Shown here: positions 7,188-10,359 of the stretch, piece by piece
Layout of the letters: every line of letters starts with the position of its first letter
Position numbering within the stretch: position 1 is the stretch's first letter
Assembly (NCBI GenBank): GCA_021829055.1
Contig: JAJZCS010000047.1
Location: 1-10,359, forward strand
Direction: 5' to 3'
DNA from: Pseudomonadota bacterium
GTDB taxonomy: Bacteria > Pseudomonadota > Alphaproteobacteria > Acetobacterales > Acetobacteraceae
Length of the DNA: 10,359 bases
Notes under the pieces: model-generated
The model's input: the letters and a program-made list of their open reading frames with translations, nothing else
Told to the model about the DNA's origin: nothing
Databases searched by the model: none
Position numbers and translations under genes: made by a program

Positions 7188-7280
7188 CGAACCTATCAAG
7201 GCGTCCCCTTCTCCTCCCCACGAGCGAAAATGAATTTTGAAGCGACTACTTAGCCGACAGACCACAGAGAGATTACGATC

Positions 7281-8114
7281 ATGTCAGAACAGTTATACCT
7301 CACCGACAATATCAGGCTCGTTGTAGAACCAACTGCATCAGACTGGCTAGTCGTAACTTTTGCTCACATGGACTTTGAGAAAGGCGATGGCTGTTTTTGG
7401 GGGCAGGAGCCACTGCGAAAATTAGGCTATTCGCTTATCGGCATAGTCGGCCGAGGCAATAATTGGTTTCCACAAAACGATATGTTTGTTATATCTAACG
7501 AGATACGCAAAGTTGCTCGCACGCACCAAAAGACCATTCTGTATGGCTTTTCGATGGGAGGCTACGCTGCGATAAAATATGGCCAGCTTCTTGGGGCAGA
7601 TATAAGCATCGCACTTTCGCCGCAATATTCGATAGACCCAAAGGATGTCTTTCCCCACGATGACCGCCTGACGAAAAATTTTAATTCTGATCTGAATAAA
7701 GACATGGCCATTACTAAGTCAGATCTCAGCGGCACGATCTATCTTTTCTATGATCCATTCGTTACTGAAGATCGATGGAATTATGATCAAATTGTCCGCC
7801 AGGATCCCGCTGGCATCCACATCAACGCATTGCCTACCCCACGCATCGGCCATGAGACGATTGATCTCTTCTCCAGCACTGAGCGTCTTGCTGAACTGAT
7901 CCAGCACTGTACCGAAGCTGATATAGCTGCCCTTCGCACGGTTACAGCGAAGTCCCGCCGCGCCGCTCCACGCCGTGCATACAATACCCTATCAAAACTT
8001 TACGAATCACATCCCACCTGCGCTGCACGCCTGCTAACGTCACGTTCGGCTCAACTCCCTGATTACTGGAGGAATCAGTGGGAAAAGCTTTTATCGTGCG
8101 ATTCTCAAATCTGA
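7281..8114 (+). CDS. Alpha/beta-hydrolase, putative glycan-associated esterase or acyltransferase
   Basis: This 277-residue protein has the alpha/beta-hydrolase fold signature. A strand (WLVVTFAHM, 22-30) comes first, then the nucleophile elbow YGFSMGGYAA (88-97) with S91 as likely nucleophile. It is followed by ALSPQYSIDP (111-120), a strand ending LFYDP (155-159) with D158 as candidate acid, and IGHET (189-193) with H191 as candidate base. The order and spacing suit a full catalytic triad. A helical, basic tail (about 205-277) extends past the core. There is no signal peptide, so it should act in the cytoplasm. ATG 7281 is preceded by GAGAG at about 7267-7271. The closest relatives I recall sit beside polysaccharide genes, often fused to or near glycosyltransferases, but their substrates are unknown. 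Removal or transfer of an ester group on the glycan is an inference. The gene looks more AT-rich than the convergent gene next to it. Confidence 0.75.
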   Translation: MSEQLYLTDNIRLVVEPTASDWLVVTFAHMDFEKGDGCFWGQEPLRKLGYSLIGIVGRGNNWFPQNDMFVISNEIRKVARTHQKTILYGFSMGGYAAIKYGQLLGADISIALSPQYSIDPKDVFPHDDRLTKNFNSDLNKDMAITKSDLSGTIYLFYDPFVTEDRWNYDQIVRQDPAGIHINALPTPRIGHETIDLFSSTERLAELIQHCTEADIAALRTVTAKSRRAAPRRAYNTLSKLYESHPTCAARLLTSRSAQLPDYWRNQWEKLLSCDSQI

Positions 8115-8296
8115 GTTTCCATCGTTTACGTTGAAATTTTTTGGCCGTTTGGCAATTTTTTTCTTATAGTGCGCCATTTTAACTCCCCCGGCTAGGGGAA
8201 GAGGATATTCTACACATCCTGGCTCCACAGAATACTGGAACCAACATCATAAATAATTTAAGCCGCCTGAACTTAGATCATGCTACGCAGAGGTTC
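8115..8296. other. Convergent intergenic region
   Basis: This is the gap between the hydrolase stop and the stop of the minus-strand glycosyltransferase. It is AT-rich and holds no gene. Small inverted repeats occur: GCC/GGC beside a T run (8144-8162), TCCCC (8184-8188) with GGGGA (8195-8199), and an imperfect GGCTCCA (8221-8227) with TGGAACC (8236-8242). They may help end transcription from both sides. Confidence 0.5.
8144..8162 (+). terminator. Candidate terminator of the hydrolase gene
   Basis: GCC (8144-8146) and GGC (8151-8153) can close a GTTT loop and are followed by AA and seven T (8156-8162). An A/T-rich flank lies on the other side. The stem is only three pairs long, so the call rests mainly on the T run and the position 30 bases after the stop codon. 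Confidence 0.3.
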
Positions 8297-10357
8297 CTAG
8301 GGTCTGCTCTTGCTTCGCGCCAGGGCTGTCTGGCTCCAATGGCGGCCGGTTGCTTTGTAGGCGGCAGCGCAGCCGATCGCGACGGCCTGGAACAGCTCGC
8401 GCAATGTAAGTATTACCGTGCCGTCCATTTGTACATTTCCGCTGACCGTCAGCACGCAGCTGAGAGCACGCGTTAGCAGGGCAGGCCCGGTTGAATACCA
8501 CACGCCATCATTGTCGCCACGGTTCACGGCATCCACAGCCAGCCTCAACGCCATTTCGATCGCCGGATGCCCTGGCGTGACCGCGATGAAGTTATTTCCG
8601 ACAGTGCCGAGCACCTCCTGCGACAGCACGAGCCTCGCCCCGGCGGGTAGAATCGTTGACAGCGGCCGGAGGCAGCGGTCATCGGCATCGGCATAAACAC
8701 CGCCATGCCGTGCCAGCCACGCCAACCTTAAAATATCGCTTTTTTGCGCAGCCTCGCGAGAGCGCCGATAGGCTAACAGCACCTGTGGTGGATAATGCTC
8801 TTGCAGCCACATCTGGGCGCATGTGTCATCGAAGACTTTGTGATCATGGTCCAAATTCGTCATCCGCCACGAGTTCATCAATTCTCCAATGTCCTCGGGT
8901 ATCACAGCCTCATCCCAGAACTGCATGATGATCCGTGGAATAGACCGGCCCTCACCTTGGTGCGAAACCGCAAGCGCGCCGCTCTCACGCAGCGTTAAAA
9001 ACAGGTTGACTGCTGGTGCCGTATTGTCGGGGTTGGCGCGTATCAGAGCCGGTAATTCCGCCAGACGATTTTCGGCGGGAAAGCCTGCCAATTCAGTCAA
9101 TTTAGCGCATACCGCATAATCGACAGTGAACTCGTTCAGCAGCTGGCCGAACTCAGTTTGTGACGTATTGGGAGATTCGCCGCGCAGCTTCAACCCGGGG
9201 GCTTCCAAGTTCCGCGCTCGGCGCAGATTCTGCCTAGCCCCCTCCAGATCCATGGCCATGATCTTACTGCGCACCAGTAGATTTTGGATCATTGGATCCT
9301 GCGTCAGCACAGATGCCGCCTGCTCATAATGGGCGATGGCCTCGCGAAGTTGCCATCGGCTTTCCGCCCACATGCCCTTGAGCTGCTCAAGATGCGCCTG
9401 CTCCCGCGGCGTTGAGGGCAGCATGGCTGCCAGGCACGCCTCCACATCTGCGTCCTCGCCAACGAACATTTCCGCCCGCACCCGCTCGGCCCACAACCAG
9501 AAGGAAAACGGATCTCGGTCCGTGGCTTGGCGCGCCAAATTCAGTGCACCGTAATAGTCTCCCAGCTGGCACAGCAAGCTGATCTGCCTGATGTAAAGAA
9601 ACGCCGAAGCCCCCCACCCCTCCTCAATACCGTGCAGCACGTTCAGCGCGTCTCTTATCCGGCCCAGCCGGGCCAATGCCGAAACCTGGCCAAACCTGAA
9701 CTCTGCATGCCCAGGTAGATCGGCGGCCGCCTCGCTATAAAGCTCCAAGGCTAATTCAGTACTGTTGGCCATCAGCGCTTGTTCGGCCCGCCGTGAAAGC
9801 GCCTGGGCATTGCGCGGGTCGCATTCGATAGCCAGAGCAAGATGACGGTCGCACTCGGCCTGCAGTCCCAACTGGCGATACTCAACGGCCATTTCCACCA
9901 GCGCTGCAGCGCTGTGGCGGTCCGCGGCATGGGCCGCCGAAAAAGCCGCCAACGCGGCTACAGTGCAGCCCGCCGCTCGCTCGATTTGCCCGAGCATGAT
10001 CAGCACATAGGGTGTATTTCCGCCGGCCGTTAGCACGCGGCCAACCATCTCGCGCGCGGCATCAAAGTCATCCAGTTCGCGCAGCTCTGCTGCCGCTTCC
10101 AGTTTCGGCCCCGGCAGGGTGGGAGCCGCCTCAATGGCGGACCTGAAATAGTCCAGCGCCTTGCCTCGCTGCCCACGCTTGCGCGCGGAATAAGCCAGAT
10201 TGATATAGGCATGCACATTGCCCGGCGCGACGGCCAGCGCCTCATGGGCCATGGCCTCGGCTTCATCTAACCGCCCGAGCTCACGCAGCTCCGTCGCGAC
10301 TTCCAGTTTCGGCCCCGGCAGCGTGGGGGCCACCTCAACAGCGGATCTGAAATAATT
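8297..10357 (-). CDS. TPR-repeat protein with C-terminal GT32-like glycosyltransferase (5' end outside window)
   Basis: The minus-strand frame is open from the right window edge to TAG at 8299-8297, with 686 codons visible. The GTG at 10333 is not the real start, because the eight codons before it (NYFRSAVE) continue the TPR pattern. Numbering from that GTG, residues 1 to about 380 are TPR-like helical pairs, such as LGRLDEAEAMAHEAL and AYINLAYSARKRGQRGKAL, used for protein contacts. Residues about 464-660 form a DXD sugar-transferase domain. It has IPRIIMQFWD, KSDILRLAWLARHGGVY (531-547), the metal- and nucleotide-sugar-binding D549-A550-D551, and a TGPALLTRAL helix (616-625). This matches the Gly_transf_sug/GT32 group (Och1-like), which uses nucleotide-sugar donors. 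No membrane span is visible. TPR-GT fusions in bacteria often glycosylate proteins or surface glycans, but the acceptor is not evident. It is convergent to the hydrolase and so separately transcribed. Confidence 0.85.
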   Translation of the reverse strand, partial: NYFRSAVEVAPTLPGPKLEVATELRELGRLDEAEAMAHEALAVAPGNVHAYINLAYSARKRGQRGKALDYFRSAIEAAPTLPGPKLEAAAELRELDDFDAAREMVGRVLTAGGNTPYVLIMLGQIERAAGCTVAALAAFSAAHAADRHSAAALVEMAVEYRQLGLQAECDRHLALAIECDPRNAQALSRRAEQALMANSTELALELYSEAAADLPGHAEFRFGQVSALARLGRIRDALNVLHGIEEGWGASAFLYIRQISLLCQLGDYYGALNLARQATDRDPFSFWLWAERVRAEMFVGEDADVEACLAAMLPSTPREQAHLEQLKGMWAESRWQLREAIAHYEQAASVLTQDPMIQNLLVRSKIMAMDLEGARQNLRRARNLEAPGLKLRGESPNTSQTEFGQLLNEFTVDYAVCAKLTELAGFPAENRLAELPALIRANPDNTAPAVNLFLTLRESGALAVSHQGEGRSIPRIIMQFWDEAVIPEDIGELMNSWRMTNLDHDHKVFDDTCAQMWLQEHYPPQVLLAYRRSREAAQKSDILRLAWLARHGGVYADADDRCLRPLSTILPAGARLVLSQEVLGTVGNNFIAVTPGHPAIEMALRLAVDAVNRGDNDGVWYSTGPALLTRALSCVLTVSGNVQMDGTVILTLRELFQAVAIGCAAAYKATGRHWSQTALARSKSRP

Positions 10358-10359
10358 CA
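10081..10359 (-). repeat. 204-base tandem repeat within the TPR region
   Basis: Bases 10081-10155 and 10285-10359 match with an offset of 204 bases (68 codons, two TPR units). By eye 62 of 75 positions are identical, including a 22-base exact run beginning CTTCCAGTTTCGG (10096 and 10300). Both encode the DYFRSA/NYFRSA-PTLPGPKLE-ELREL peptide. The array is cut by the window edge, so further copies may lie to the right. Confidence 0.75.

Noticed and set aside
10331..10333. GTG as the start of the TPR-GT32 gene
   Set aside because: The frame stays open to the window edge, and the preceding codons repeat the TPR sequence, so the true start is outside.
1..10359. CRISPR array, tRNA, rRNA or a defence system
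   Set aside because: No regularly spaced short repeats, no cloverleaf-like or ribosomal segment and no defence-gene motifs were seen. The only nuclease-related trace is the TnpB-like scrap.

Overview
The window looks like an accessory glycan-biosynthesis region of an alphaproteobacterium that lies next to a pile of decayed insertion sequences. The lineage is an inference from fairly high G+C, the IS66, IS1595 and TnpB-like remnants, and large repeat-bearing multi-domain glycosyltransferases of a kind common in Acetobacteraceae, Rhizobiales and sphingomonads. No rRNA, tRNA or housekeeping gene is present to fix the genus.

Left part (1 to about 2110) is an IS graveyard. It holds the last 58 codons of an IS66-type TnpC and that element's right end (to about 224). 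A second, headless IS66 fragment follows, with a truncated TnpA (340-681). Next comes an IS1595-type transposase broken by an internal loss with a frame change and by a stop codon (717-1600). Last is an N-terminal scrap that resembles the start of IS200/IS605-type TnpB (from 1666). None of these can encode a full transposase here. About 200 bases of unassigned sequence follow.

Middle part (2150-6875) is one large gene behind a good-looking sigma70-type promoter (TTGCAA, 17 bases, TACGAT). Its 1554-residue product carries two related beta-rich modules, three copies of a two-part tyrosine/HY/GR-rich repeat, and three glycosyltransferase domains in the order GT4, GT2, GT4. It is most simply read as a cytoplasmic polyenzyme that adds several sugars to one glycan.

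Right part (6876-10359) starts with a gap holding two hairpins, a second promoter-like pair (TTGCGA, 17 bases, TATAGA) and a 28-codon stub with the nucleotide-binding start of a sulfotransferase. Then comes an intact alpha/beta-hydrolase (7281-8114). Convergent to it, on the minus strand, is a TPR-rich protein ending in a GT32-like DXD sugar-transferase domain (8297 to beyond the right edge).

Together the intact genes supply three or four glycosyl transfers plus a possible acyl or ester modification, and the stub suggests that a sulfation step was lost. The end product cannot be told from this window: capsule, exopolysaccharide, lipopolysaccharide and protein glycosylation all fit.
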